From positions 1 to 64,000 of the forward strand of contig NZ_BCQQ01000022.1 in assembly GCF_001552155.1 (NCBI RefSeq): a stretch of DNA of 64,000 bases. Reading direction: 5' to 3'. Under the pieces are notes generated by a model. That model searched no databases. It was not told where the DNA came from and saw nothing but the letters and a program-made list of their open reading frames with translations. Source of the stretch: Actinomadura formosensis NBRC 14204. Its GTDB lineage: Bacteria; Actinomycetota; Actinomycetes; Streptosporangiales; Streptosporangiaceae. Every line of letters begins with the position of its first letter. Positions within the stretch are counted from its first letter, which is position 1. The translations under genes and the position numbers were made by a program. Shown piece after piece: positions 1 through 8,367 of the stretch.

Positions 1-128
1 ACCAGGCACGGCACGAAGTCGTCCATGCCCCACCGGCCGGTGACCAGCCGCACGAACCGCCGCACCTCCGCGACAACTCTGAGGTCCTGCTTCACCACCA
101 TCTCGTTCTCCGCCGCCGCCTGGCCCAT
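1..128 (-). CDS. ATP-binding protein, anti-sigma-like (HATPase), 5' end only
   Basis: Only the first 42 codons are inside the window; the gene runs off the left edge. The reading starts MGQAAAENEMVVKQDL and continues with a helix (VAEVRRFVRLVTGRWG) typical of the N-terminus of the short serine-kinase-like ATP-binding proteins (HATPase_c_2) of actinomycetes. It is divergent from an XRE/DUF397 pair, which is the usual companion arrangement of this family (the WhiJ-type trio). The assignment rests on this context as much as on the short sequence, because the ATP-binding motifs lie outside the window. Confidence 0.6.
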   Translation of the reverse strand, partial: MGQAAAENEMVVKQDLRVVAEVRRFVRLVTGRWGMDDFVPCL

Positions 129-265
129 GACCTCTCCTCACTTTGTGTGGCGAACCCCACACATTGAGCCACTATCAGGCTTACGATTGGGCTTACCGCT
201 TCGAAGTGGCTTGGAGCGGTAAGGAGATCCGGTCGGCGACAAGTTGCCGAGAGGGGAAAATGATC

Positions 266-1072
266 ATGCCTCCACGGCGCCAGCATCCCAGGGAGTCGGC
301 TGCACTCATTGCCTTCGGTCGACAGATGCGCCGCCTGCGGGAGGCCAAGGACATCAAGCAGGAGACGATCGCCCATCACACGAAGGTCAGCCCTGCGCAG
401 GTGAGCCGGATCGAGGCAGGCAAGAAGCGTGCCACGCGCCCCTTCGTGGAGATCGTGGACGACTACCTGGAGGCCGGTGGAGCGCTGATCAGCCTGTGGG
501 AGGACTTGAACAAGGACGGCCACCCGGTTCCGATCTGGTTCGACTGGCCACAGATAGAGGGTGATGCGGCGATCCTGGTCTGCTGGGAGCACGGCGTGAT
601 CCCTGGACTGCTCCAAACCCTGGCTTACATGTCAGTCCTGCTGAAGGGGAACCAGGAGGCGATAGACCTCCGCCTGCGACGCCAGTCCATCCTCACCAGG
701 GACGACGGAACTCCCCCCACGCTCTTTGTGCTGTTGCTCGACGAGCATGCCCTTTACCGGCAAGTCGGCTCCGCCGAGACGATGAAGGAGCAGTTGGAGC
801 ACCTGCTCGACATGAGCATGTTGCCGAACGTCACGATTCAAGTAGTCTTGGCAAGCGGTGAGCACTCCGGCAACTCGGGCGACTTCATGATTGCAACGAT
901 GGAGGACCGCAGCGAGGTTGCCTACGTCGAGACGGCCATCCGCGGCATCGCTACGGACAATCCAGCGGACTTGTCCACTCTGGCGCGAACTTTGATCGAG
1001 CTTCGTGCACGGGCACTCACCGAAGATATGTCGCGCGAGGTGATTAGGAAGGCAATAGAAAAGTGGACCTGA
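266..1072 (+). CDS. XRE regulator, Scr1/WhiJ-like (HTH + DUF5753)
   Basis: A 268-residue DNA-binding protein. An N-terminal helix-turn-helix of the XRE/Cro type covers about residues 15-70 (FGRQMRRLREAKDIKQETIA, then SPAQVSRIEAGKK). The rest is the DUF5753 domain of Scr1-family antitoxin-like regulators, with the usual W..GVIPGLLQT and R..RQ..L elements. A longer reading from 143 is open, but GAGGGG at 251-256 lies nine bases before the ATG at 266; an ATG at 260 is possible but too close. The end overlaps the DUF397 gene by 10 bases, so the two are probably translated together. Related proteins regulate development or antibiotic production with their DUF397 partner. Confidence 0.9.
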   Translation: MPPRRQHPRESAALIAFGRQMRRLREAKDIKQETIAHHTKVSPAQVSRIEAGKKRATRPFVEIVDDYLEAGGALISLWEDLNKDGHPVPIWFDWPQIEGDAAILVCWEHGVIPGLLQTLAYMSVLLKGNQEAIDLRLRRQSILTRDDGTPPTLFVLLLDEHALYRQVGSAETMKEQLEHLLDMSMLPNVTIQVVLASGEHSGNSGDFMIATMEDRSEVAYVETAIRGIATDNPADLSTLARTLIELRARALTEDMSREVIRKAIEKWT

Positions 1073-1251
1073 GCAACGTTGCCTGGCGCCGGAGCAGCCG
1101 CAGCACCTCCAGCGGAGGCAACTGCGTCGAGCTGGCGGACGTGGCCGGTGCGGTGGCGGTGCGGGACAGCAAGGACCCGGACGGTCCCGTCCTCCTGCTG
1201 ACCCGCGCGGCCCTGCGCACCGCCGTCCAGTCCGCCGCCGACACGCACTGA
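1063..1251 (+). CDS. DUF397 protein, partner of the Scr1-like regulator
   Basis: A 62-residue DUF397 protein. It shows the family pattern: W.RSS.S..GGNCVE near residues 8-22, VAVRDSKDPDGP in the middle, and a C-terminal helix with LTRAALRTAV. The GTG start at 1063 has GGAAGG nine bases upstream and overlaps the end of the regulator gene by 10 bases. DUF397 proteins are nearly always encoded directly after an XRE/DUF5753 regulator and are proposed to bind or antagonise it. After its TGA the same frame stays open to 1587. Confidence 0.88.
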   Translation: MDLSNVAWRRSSRSTSSGGNCVELADVAGAVAVRDSKDPDGPVLLLTRAALRTAVQSAADTH

Positions 1252-1416
1252 CCCCCCGGCCCCAACCACCCCGCCGACCCCCGATCCACCAAGCAGCGGC
1301 GAGTCGTCCCGTCCCCGCCCCCCGACCCGGACGACCCGCCGCACCCCACTCTCCCCGCGGGCACCTATTCCGCCCAGGACAAGGCCGAGGAACTGGCCGA
1401 CAGCCCCAGCGGCACC

Positions 1417-1587
1417 ATGCTGCCCTTCAGCCACCACCCCGGGCTGGAGGTCATCGCCGACCCGGCGCTGCTGCGGGCACCGGAACTGTTCTTCAACGCA
1501 GCCCGGCTCGACCGCTCGATCGCCCTGCGTACCGACGACTACGTACGCCTGGCCGCCCACCGCCTCGCCCCCATCACCGCTCCCTGA
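1417..1587 (+). other. Unrecognised open fragment in frame with DUF397
   Basis: No known family is recognised. The frame of the DUF397 gene stays open past its stop to a TGA at 1585-1587. From about 1360 it reads like a real protein (TYSAQDKAEELADSPSGTML, then PGLEVIADPALLRAPELFF). The first ATG, at 1417, would give 56 residues, but no ribosome binding site precedes it. It could be the 3' remnant of a lost gene or a small unknown gene. Its position beside a broken cupin gene favours a remnant. Confidence 0.25.
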
Positions 1588-1641
1588 CCTGGCACCGCCC
1601 AGCCCAGGGGGACTCGACCCGCCGTCCGCCAGGAGGACACC

Positions 1642-2009
1642 GTGCCGCAGGCCGACTACGCGATCCACTACCAGCCGCTGTTCACCGCCCTGCAGACCAT
1701 GGACGTCCAGGCGCTGATCGACCAGGTCGAGGAGCCCTGGTACAACCAGACCCTCATCCAGGTCGGGGTGGGTGCGGCTGGGAGTCATGCAGGGCGAGTT
1801 CCACTGGCACGAACACGATGAGCAAGGTGAGTTCTTCTTCGTCCTGGACGGACTGTTCCGCATCGAACTGGAGCATGCCGACACCGTCGAACTCGGTCCC
1901 CGCCAGGCATTCACCGTCCCCGCGGGGATGCGGCACCGGCCCCGACGTCCCCGTCCGCAGCGCCGTGCTGATGATCGAAAAGGCGGGCGTCATCGCCACC
2001 GGTGACTGA
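1642..2009 (+). pseudogene. Cupin-domain protein, broken by two frameshifts
   Basis: A GTG at 1642 has AGGAGG five bases upstream, so initiation signals are intact. Three frames are needed to read the protein. Frame one gives YAIHYQPLFTALQTMDVQAL and ends near 1765. Frame two (from 1772) gives VRLGVMQGEFHWHEHDEQGE, which holds the cupin metal-binding HWHEHDEQGEFF motif, and runs to about 1940. Frame three gives VRSAVLMIEKAGVIATGD and stops at 2009. Joined, these match a single-domain cupin of about 120 residues. At least two indels separate the segments. A sequencing error cannot be excluded, but two errors in 370 bases inside a zone of remnants is unlikely. Confidence 0.75.
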
Positions 2010-2245
2010 CCCGCGGTCGGCCGGGGATCCCGGGCACGCATCACTTCCGCCGGACCGACGTGCAAGGGCCGGCCCACCGGTTCCGCCGCACCCGGCGCCA
2101 CCGCCTGATGACCTGGGCACCGACGCCGAACGGGGCCTGATCTTTGGCTGCCGGAAATGGCGGGTGGCCATAGAGGAGTTTGGCTGGGTGGGGACAGCGC
2201 GGTTTGGGCATGGATTTGTGGCGCATCCCGTGATAGGGAGCGAGT

Positions 2246-3601
2246 ATGGCACCACCTTGCCCGTTCAATACTCAGCTTCATGTCAACCCGAGTGTGATCG
2301 GCCTGGATATCACACGCCTGGTTGCGCACCTGCCTCGTTGGGCGGGTCGGCAGGCCACTGAGCCGGCCGACCGGCCCCGTGCCGAGGCCGCGATTCGGGG
2401 GCTGTACGAACTGGTCGGCGCGCCGCAGCCGCGGCTGGTGTGGATCGACTCTCCTCGCGATGACTCCGATTGGGACTGGAGCGAGTTCGGCACGCCGAAA
2501 CCCAGGGCGATTGCGGCCGCTCACGGTGAGCCGGAGCCGGGTAAGTTCCTCCTGTATCTGCTCAGCGGCGGTCAAGCCAAGAAGGGCGGCCGGCTCGCTC
2601 GTAAACGTCGGCGGGGGATCTGGGATCGCCGGCTGGCGCTGTGGAAAGAGCTCGTCGAGTCCTGCGGCGGCTGGTGGCCTTTCGAGGAAGTCTGCCTTGT
2701 GTGCGAGCGCCCCGCCGAGGTCCGTCTCGCCTCCGCGCCACGGCTCGGGGAAGAGCTTCCGGTGCTGCATTGCCGCACGGGACCGGCGATACGCTACCGC
2801 GACGGTTTCCACCTGTACGCGCTGCACGGCAAGGTCGTCGACGAGAGCGCTGTCACCGGAGACCGGACAGAAACCAGTCGGCCATCCGGCCCACCCGGGG
2901 ACCTGGCGGCACTGATCGAAGACAACAGTGCCGAGGCCATGGCCCGCCTCGCCGGCAAGGACCTGCGCGGGGCCGACCTGCGGGGCGTCCGGTTCCCCGA
3001 GGGCGCCGACCTCACCGGAGCCGACCTCAGCGGAGCCGATCTGCGTCACGCCGATCTGTCCGAGGCCGACCCGGGCCAGGCCGGGCGCCTGGGAGCTCAG
3101 TTCACCGGCGCCAAACTCATCGGCGCGGACCTTCGCGACGCCGAGTTCGGCATTGTCGGCGGTTTCGTCGGCGCCGACCTGACCGATGCCGACCTGAGCG
3201 GTGTCGGTCTCGGCGGCGCCCCCGAGGTCGGCTTCTGGTGTTTCAATGACGCCAGACTCGTGCGGACCAAGCTCATCGGCGCCCACCTGGTGGGAGCCAT
3301 TTTCACCGGTGCCGACCTTACTGGCACGGATTTCTCCGGCGCTCTCCTGAATTACATTTCTGGACCGCTTCATACGAACGACGTAATGCACCACTTCGCT
3401 CGCTGCCGGTGGGACTCCACGACGAAATGGCCGAACACGGGCTGGGCCGAGGCTGTTCGCAAGGCATCCGATCCCGTCGACGGCCTGGGCACCTTCCGAG
3501 TACGCGAAGAGTCACCAGCCTCTCCAGCCGCACGACAAGAACCTCTCCCGCAGTCGAGCGCCCTTCCGGACGGCGACCCCTTCTTCGACTTCGGCCGCTG
3601 A
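2246..3601 (+). CDS. Pentapeptide-repeat protein with DUF6745-like N-terminal domain
   Basis: A 451-residue cytoplasmic protein. The first 220 residues resemble the DUF6745 type of domain, including LHCRTGPAIRYRDGFHLYAL near residue 173. Residues 231-375 are pentapeptide repeats of the A(D/N)LXX form (DLRGADLRGVRF, ADLTGADLSGADLRHADL and so on), which fold into a right-handed quadrilateral beta-helix. The last 75 residues are low-complexity. ATG at 2246 follows GGGAGCGAGT. Similar fusions are common in actinomycetes and have no assigned function. Pentapeptide proteins can bind DNA gyrase or act as effector domains, but nothing here points to either. Confidence 0.75.
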   Translation: MAPPCPFNTQLHVNPSVIGLDITRLVAHLPRWAGRQATEPADRPRAEAAIRGLYELVGAPQPRLVWIDSPRDDSDWDWSEFGTPKPRAIAAAHGEPEPGKFLLYLLSGGQAKKGGRLARKRRRGIWDRRLALWKELVESCGGWWPFEEVCLVCERPAEVRLASAPRLGEELPVLHCRTGPAIRYRDGFHLYALHGKVVDESAVTGDRTETSRPSGPPGDLAALIEDNSAEAMARLAGKDLRGADLRGVRFPEGADLTGADLSGADLRHADLSEADPGQAGRLGAQFTGAKLIGADLRDAEFGIVGGFVGADLTDADLSGVGLGGAPEVGFWCFNDARLVRTKLIGAHLVGAIFTGADLTGTDFSGALLNYISGPLHTNDVMHHFARCRWDSTTKWPNTGWAEAVRKASDPVDGLGTFRVREESPASPAARQEPLPQSSALPDGDPFFDFGR

Positions 3602-3693
3602 TCGGCGGTCGCGGGCGGTGGCCTCCCGTCCAGGACCGGCCCATCCGGACAGATGCGCCACCCCCGGTACGCCCCGATACCGGGCGACCAGGT

Positions 3694-3790
3694 GAGGCAC
3701 TGGTCCAGGCCGCGGAGACCTTCGCGATCCTGGAGGACGCCGTGACCGCCTGCGCCGCCGCCGGGCTGCTCACCGGCGGCGAGCCGCGCG
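3694..3790 (+). pseudogene. Possible TetR-family C-terminal remnant
   Basis: About 30 codons read ALVQAAETFAILEDAVTACA and then AAGLLTGGEP, resembling the stretch near the C-terminus of TetR regulators that leads into the dimer helices. There is no helix-turn-helix and no start. At GGEPR the reading meets a carotenoid-oxygenase remnant in another frame. The family call is tentative because the piece is short. Confidence 0.3.
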
Positions 3791-4185
3791 GAGTGGTACC
3801 GCAACCGGTGGGTCCGGTCCCGGCGCGTCGCCGCCGGACTCGACGAGAAATGGCCCGAAGGGCCGGTCTTCGACAACTTCGACTTCGCCCCGAACACCAA
3901 TGTGCTCGGCCACGGTGGACACACGTTCGCCCTGATGGTGGGCGGCTGCCGGCCGTACGAGCTGAGCCGCGACCTTGACACGCTCGGACCGTGCGACTTC
4001 GGCGGCACGCTCAAGGGCGGCCCGCCGGGACGGTCGCACGGGAGACCCTCGACGACCGCGCGCAGGAGTTCCCCCGCGTCGACGAGCGCCTGACCTCGCT
4101 GCCGCATCGCTATAGCTGCACGGTCACCTCGTCCGCGACCGCCGAACTCGGCGGCGAGGGGCTCCTCAAACACGACCGGTACTGA
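3791..4185 (+). pseudogene. Carotenoid oxygenase (RPE65 family) remnant
   Basis: Two pieces of a carotenoid cleavage oxygenase are joined with most of the gene missing. The first (3791 to about 4030) gives EWYRNRWVRSRRVAAGL, then NTNVLGHGGHTFALMVGG and PYELSRDLDTLGPCDFGGTL, the characteristic N-terminal third of the family. The second, in another frame, gives ETLDDRAQEFPRVDERLTSL and PHRYSCTV, from the middle of the family, and ends at a TGA (4183-4185). The usual length is about 450-500 residues, so roughly two thirds is deleted and the iron-binding histidines are incomplete. It cannot be functional. Confidence 0.75.
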
Positions 4186-4617
4186 TCGATCATCTGCGCC
4201 GGTGAGCCGCCGTACCGACCCGCGGGCATCACCGCCGAGCCGACCGCCGCGTCCGCCGCCGGGCGCCGGGTGGAGGGGCGCCATGAGGCGGGCGATACGA
4301 GCGCTGTCCCTACTGACCGGCGGCCGACTCAAGCCGTGCCTCGGTATCCGGCAGGGCGGACGGCGACCGGGGACACCGGCCCGCCGACCTCAGCCACATG
4401 CGGGTGGAGAAGACCGGCGAGCACGACCTATGAGGCGCCCTGCGTCCGCTGTGATCTGCGGGTCGCCGAACGCCTGGCCGCAACCTCGCTGCGGATCGCC
4501 GTCCCCACCGAGGACAGTCCAGACGCACGCGCATACATCGACACCGCGATCAGCAACCTCGGCCAAGTCCTCAACACCCTCACATCACCGGCCGGCCGGA
4601 CTACCCTGCCCACGTGA
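4186..4617 (+). other. No clear gene; possible fragment before the NUDIX gene
   Basis: Most of this stretch shows no convincing coding. The last 165 bases read as ERLAATSLRIAVPTEDSPDA and then YIDTAISNLGQVLNTL in a frame whose TGA (4615-4617) overlaps the GTG start of the NUDIX gene in a GTGA. That overlap is the usual sign of a coupled upstream gene, so the piece may be the 3' end of a decayed or unrecognised partner. An open reading from 4270 exists, but its first half is arginine/proline-rich and looks non-coding. Confidence 0.25.
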
Positions 4618-5075
4618 CCACTTCATCGGGCATGGACGTCCAGCAGTTGCATGCCGACGCCGAGCGCGACGACATCGCCGAACTCGTGGTCGGCGCTGTC
4701 GTCCACACCGGCGGCCAAGTGCTTATCCTGCGCCGCTCGGCCGACGACGCGTTCATGGCCGGCATCGAGGAACTCCCCTCCGGCGGCGTCGAACCGGGCG
4801 AGGACCTGCTCACCGCGCTGGAACGTGAACTCGCCGAAGAGATCGGCGGGACCGGACCACTGCACATCGACCCTGGCTTCGTCACCCACTTCGACTACGT
4901 TTCCGGATCCGGCCGCAAGTCCCGCCAATACACCTTCGGCGTCGCCCACAACGACGGCCCCATCGTCCTGAGCACCGAACACACCGGCTACCGCTGGCTC
5001 CACCCGACCGACCTCGCCGACTCCGACGTCACCCCCGAAACCGCCCAGACAATCCGCGCCTGGGCCGCCTCCTGA
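4614..5075 (+). CDS. NUDIX hydrolase
   Basis: A 153-residue NUDIX-fold pyrophosphohydrolase. The NUDIX box is complete: a glycine-rich GGVEPGE followed by RELAEEIG, supplying the Mg2+-binding glutamates. The domain begins around residue 22 with VVGAVVHTGGQVLILRRS. The substrate (a nucleoside diphosphate linked to another group) cannot be predicted. The GTG start at 4614 overlaps an upstream TGA; an ATG at 4632 is an alternative, and neither has a strong ribosome binding site. It appears intact among remnants, so it may be a recent arrival or still under selection. Confidence 0.88.
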   Translation: MTTSSGMDVQQLHADAERDDIAELVVGAVVHTGGQVLILRRSADDAFMAGIEELPSGGVEPGEDLLTALERELAEEIGGTGPLHIDPGFVTHFDYVSGSGRKSRQYTFGVAHNDGPIVLSTEHTGYRWLHPTDLADSDVTPETAQTIRAWAAS

Positions 5076-5100
5076 CCATCCGGCCCCCGGCTGCCCCGAA

Positions 5101-5460
5101 CCCATGGCGAACGCCGCCGGGGTGGTGGCGGTGCAGGACAGCAGACCCCGGACCGTCCCGTCCTCCCACTGACCCGCGCGGCTCTGCGGACAGTCGTCGC
5201 CGGGGCTTCCGGGAGCGGCAAGTCCTCGATGGTGCAGGCGGGGTTACGGGCGCTTGCGTCCTACGACCGCACCGTCCGTCTCTGGGCGGGCAGGACCTAC
5301 GCCGAGATCGGCGTGATCGGTGTCCATCGCGGTCCGGTCGTCTCCGTCACCTGGACTCCGGACAGCCGGGCCGTCGTCTCCGCCTCCATCGACGGCACCG
5401 CCCGGCTCTGGCCCTCTGGAATCCGCGGTGTCGACCAACCCCCTGCCCTACAGAACTCAG
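5101..5460 (+). pseudogene. DUF397 piece joined to nSTAND/WD40 remnant
   Basis: Three protein fragments run together. First is a frameshifted DUF397 tail (AAGVVAVQDS, then in another frame PVLPLTRAALRTVV). It leads directly into a Walker A motif, GASGSGKSSMVQAGLRAL, typical of the nSTAND P-loop of actinomycete WD40-repeat proteins. That in turn runs, with the whole NTPase core missing, into one and a half WD40 blades (YDRTVRLW, VVSVTWTPDSRAVVSASIDG, TARLW). Intact nSTAND-WD40 proteins usually exceed 1000 residues. The reading continues open to 5618 without further similarity. Confidence 0.65.
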
Positions 5461-5566
5461 ACAACCACGGGCCATCTTCGGCATCTGTCTCTGGGTACCG
5501 TGTGTCCAGGCCCGCCGAAACGATCCCAGGTCCCGCGTTTGCGCGAGCGCTTGACGTAGGAGGCGG

Positions 5567-7780
5567 TCAGTCGCGGATATTCATCCAGTGTGACGCGACG
5601 GCAGGGTCCATGCGGTAGTGCCAGCGGCCGTTGGCGTAGACGAATTCCAGGGGCGGGTTGCTGCGCCGGTAGTCCTGGTAGGTCTTACGGGCCATCGCGC
5701 CGGTAATGCCCGCGATCTGGCCGGTGACGTACCCGGATCCTTCCAGGTCCTCCCCGAGGAACAATTCTCCGGCTTTGTTCCCGGCGACGTAGTCAAGGAA
5801 TCCCCGCGTGAGGTCGGTTGTGGACGCCGCGAATTCGGAGAGCTGCTCCCTGGTCCATTCCACACGCGGCAGTGCAATATCTTGGTCTGGGCTGCCGGTC
5901 TTTTCGATCACCTCGAGTGCCGGCACGCCTGAGGGCGGTCCCGGCCAAATCTCGCACAGGTGCGTGGTCATCTCGACTGCGCGCGTGTGAATATCGTCAT
6001 CGGTCCAGGCATCCGGGTGATCGTTGATGAGGTTCTTCGACAGCACCAGCAGGCTGTATTTCTCCAGCAGGCTGCGTTTACCGAGTCCCGCTTCGCCACC
6101 GGTGGTCAGGCCCTCGGCCTGGCTGTCGGTCCAGGGACGGTGCGACAGCGCCCCGTTCAGACTCTTGGTCACCAGGGTCAGGTTCCCGAGCGTCTGGATC
6201 CGCCGGTCCCGGTCGGCGGCCTGTTCGGGGGTGAGCCGCGGCTCGGGATTCCAGTACATCGGCCACGCCTGCGGCATGACGTGCTCGATCTCCAGCTTCG
6301 CCGGCAGCACGACGTCCTCATGGAATTCCGTGCGCAGTTTCCGCTCGATGACCTCCAGCACCACGCGCAGGCGAGACTGGCGAAGATAGCCGTAGAGTTT
6401 CAGATGGGGGAGTTCCGCTTTCATCTGTTCATCGGACGGCCACAGCCGCGTGTCAGTCACCTGCGCGGCCAGGAAGGTGCGGACCGTATCGCCGGCCACG
6501 GTCACCTCGCTGCGGTCGAGCAGTTTGAGGATCGAGACCATCATACGGTTGACATCTTTCATCGTCATCCGCAGCAGCGTGCGCCGCAGCACCCAGCTTT
6601 CCAGGGCACGCAGCGCGATCTCGATCTGCTGCTCGGGCACCTTATGGTTGTCCGAGAGCAGCCACAGCAACAAGGGACTGGTTGCTGCCAACCCCATCAT
6701 CTCGATGACACGAGAGTGGAAGGATCCCTGTGCCGTGTCCTCCGGCAGATTGGCCAGTGCCCGATAGGTATCAGCGTCCTTGCGGAACTCGCGGAGCAAC
6801 CTGTCCGCGCTCGGCTCGTCGGCCATATGCGGTCCTGCATGCGTTGTGAACACCCGGAACACCTGTTCGGTCTTCACTTCTTCGCTCAGCCGCATGGTAA
6901 GCCAGTACTGCATGAAGATGTCGATCCGGGACCGCTGGTGACGACCCTGGGTGATCTCCGCTCGCCACCAGTCATCGTCGAAGTCGACCCAGTGGGTCTC
7001 CGTCCAAGCATCGACATCGGCCCCGATCCGGTCCCCCTGCTGAAACACCCAGTTCTTGATCAGATCGGCCTTCAGCAACGGCGTCCCCCGGTCGTTGAGG
7101 GTCTCAAAGATCAACTGTGGATCGTCGTGACCGGTGAGGTTGATCGCCACCAGAAAAAGGCGGTCGCGGAGCGTGGCCGACAGCGCGGTAGCCCGCTGAT
7201 CCTCGGTTCCCGGGGGCTCGTTGCCGTCCAGATCGGGCGTGCCGGTCAACCAGGTGCGCGCCTCGTTGCCGAAGAACTTGTGCGCTTCCAGGATGCGGTG
7301 TTCGCCGCTCCAGTCAGGATCAGGGTCCATCGCCTGGGCGAACGCCGCCCGATCCTGCTTCGACGGCCACAGTTTGAACCGCTCTGGCCTTCCCCTGAAC
7401 ACCGATGACCGGTTCAGGATGAGTTCCTCGAGATCTTCAGCGAGAAGTTCGTGACCGCGCTCGGCGACAACCGATTGCACCGCATCGATCATCAACTGCA
7501 GCGTGGTGGTGCGCTGCTGCCCATCGATCACCCTGTGCCGGGTGACGTCACCCACGACTGGGGGCTTCGATTCGTAGACGACCGCGCCGAGAAAGTGGTG
7601 CGGCACTGCGGGCTGGTTACCGTCTGCGATAATTAGGCTTTCGGCGACCCGGATGACATCGGCCCACAGTGGCGCCCACTGATCCTCCTCGTTCCACACG
7701 TAGGGGCGCTGGAAGGGCGGGATCTCGTAGTGCATCTTCCCGTCGAACAACTGCCGAGGGCTCAGCGCATCAGCCTTCAC
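5567..7780 (-). CDS. GmrSD-type DUF262/DUF1524 (HNH) putative defence nuclease
   Basis: A 737-residue protein of the GmrS-GmrD fusion type. The N-terminal DUF262 (ParB/Srx-like) domain shows YEIPPFQRPYVWNEEDQW at about residue 20 and the nucleotide-binding RHRVIDGQQRTTTLQLM. The C-terminal DUF1524 HNH-nuclease domain shows EIEHVMPQAW and LGNLTLVTKSLN. Family members are NTP-dependent type IV restriction enzymes acting on modified phage DNA, or related defence proteins. Start: GTG at 7780 with GGGAG eight bases upstream, giving MKADALSPRQLF as in relatives; an ATG at 7795 is possible. No methylase or other defence partner is adjacent, which suits a modification-dependent enzyme. Confidence 0.88.
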   Translation of the reverse strand: MKADALSPRQLFDGKMHYEIPPFQRPYVWNEEDQWAPLWADVIRVAESLIIADGNQPAVPHHFLGAVVYESKPPVVGDVTRHRVIDGQQRTTTLQLMIDAVQSVVAERGHELLAEDLEELILNRSSVFRGRPERFKLWPSKQDRAAFAQAMDPDPDWSGEHRILEAHKFFGNEARTWLTGTPDLDGNEPPGTEDQRATALSATLRDRLFLVAINLTGHDDPQLIFETLNDRGTPLLKADLIKNWVFQQGDRIGADVDAWTETHWVDFDDDWWRAEITQGRHQRSRIDIFMQYWLTMRLSEEVKTEQVFRVFTTHAGPHMADEPSADRLLREFRKDADTYRALANLPEDTAQGSFHSRVIEMMGLAATSPLLLWLLSDNHKVPEQQIEIALRALESWVLRRTLLRMTMKDVNRMMVSILKLLDRSEVTVAGDTVRTFLAAQVTDTRLWPSDEQMKAELPHLKLYGYLRQSRLRVVLEVIERKLRTEFHEDVVLPAKLEIEHVMPQAWPMYWNPEPRLTPEQAADRDRRIQTLGNLTLVTKSLNGALSHRPWTDSQAEGLTTGGEAGLGKRSLLEKYSLLVLSKNLINDHPDAWTDDDIHTRAVEMTTHLCEIWPGPPSGVPALEVIEKTGSPDQDIALPRVEWTREQLSEFAASTTDLTRGFLDYVAGNKAGELFLGEDLEGSGYVTGQIAGITGAMARKTYQDYRRSNPPLEFVYANGRWHYRMDPAVASHWMNIRD

Positions 7781-7909
7781 GGTACCTACTCCCATGCCCA
7801 CACGATTTGACACGTGCCACTTTTCCAGAAGCCACCGACAGTGCGAAACCCATTCGAGGCATGAGTGGTCATGGCCAGGCGCAGGTAGTAGGGACGACGG
7901 TTCACGAGG

Positions 7910-8353
7910 ATGTCCGGGAGGGACCACGCTTGTGTGCCCAGCGCTCGTGTCCACGGGGAAGCGGAAGGTCTCCGGCCGCCTACCACGCCCACTTCGTCCG
8001 GGAGACGGCGCGTCCGCGTGGTCGAATTCCCCATCACCCCCTACGTCCAATGGGAACTGCACGCCCTCAGACTTCTCGCGGACGAAGGCTTCGGACTGAC
8101 CGTCCTCACCGCCGAACAGGTCGCCTCACTGGAAACCCGCGCCCAGCTGCCCGAGGTGCTCGTCGTGGGCGACCTCGTCCTCTACGAGGTCCAGTACGAA
8201 CCCGGCTGGACGCCCTGCGGAGCCCGCCGCATCACCGCACCCGACGTGATCCACGCGGCCACATCCGAAATCAAAGCCCTGTACGAACGCGGAGAACCCT
8301 TCCTGGACTTCTTCCACCGCGAAATCGCGCCCCTACCGGCCCCGGCCGTGTGA
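7910..8353 (+). pseudogene. DUF6879-family protein, N-terminally shortened
   Basis: The last 110 residues match the C-terminal two thirds of DUF6879 proteins (VRVVEFPITPYVQWELHALR, then LPEVLVVGDLVLYEV, GARRITAPDVI and GEPFLDFF). The family normally has about 60 more N-terminal residues before the RR.RVV strand. Here the preceding 35 codons are arginine/proline-rich without similarity, and the ATG at 7910 has no usable ribosome binding site. It probably lost its 5' end, though expression from an internal start is conceivable. DUF6879 genes often accompany Scr1/DUF397 loci, like the one at the left edge. Confidence 0.5.
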
Positions 8354-8367
8354 GTCACCATCCGTAG

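Noticed and set aside
5960-7408. Open reading of 482 codons opposite the GmrSD-type gene
   Set aside because: It is the antisense shadow of a gene with clear DUF262 and DUF1524 motifs on the other strand.
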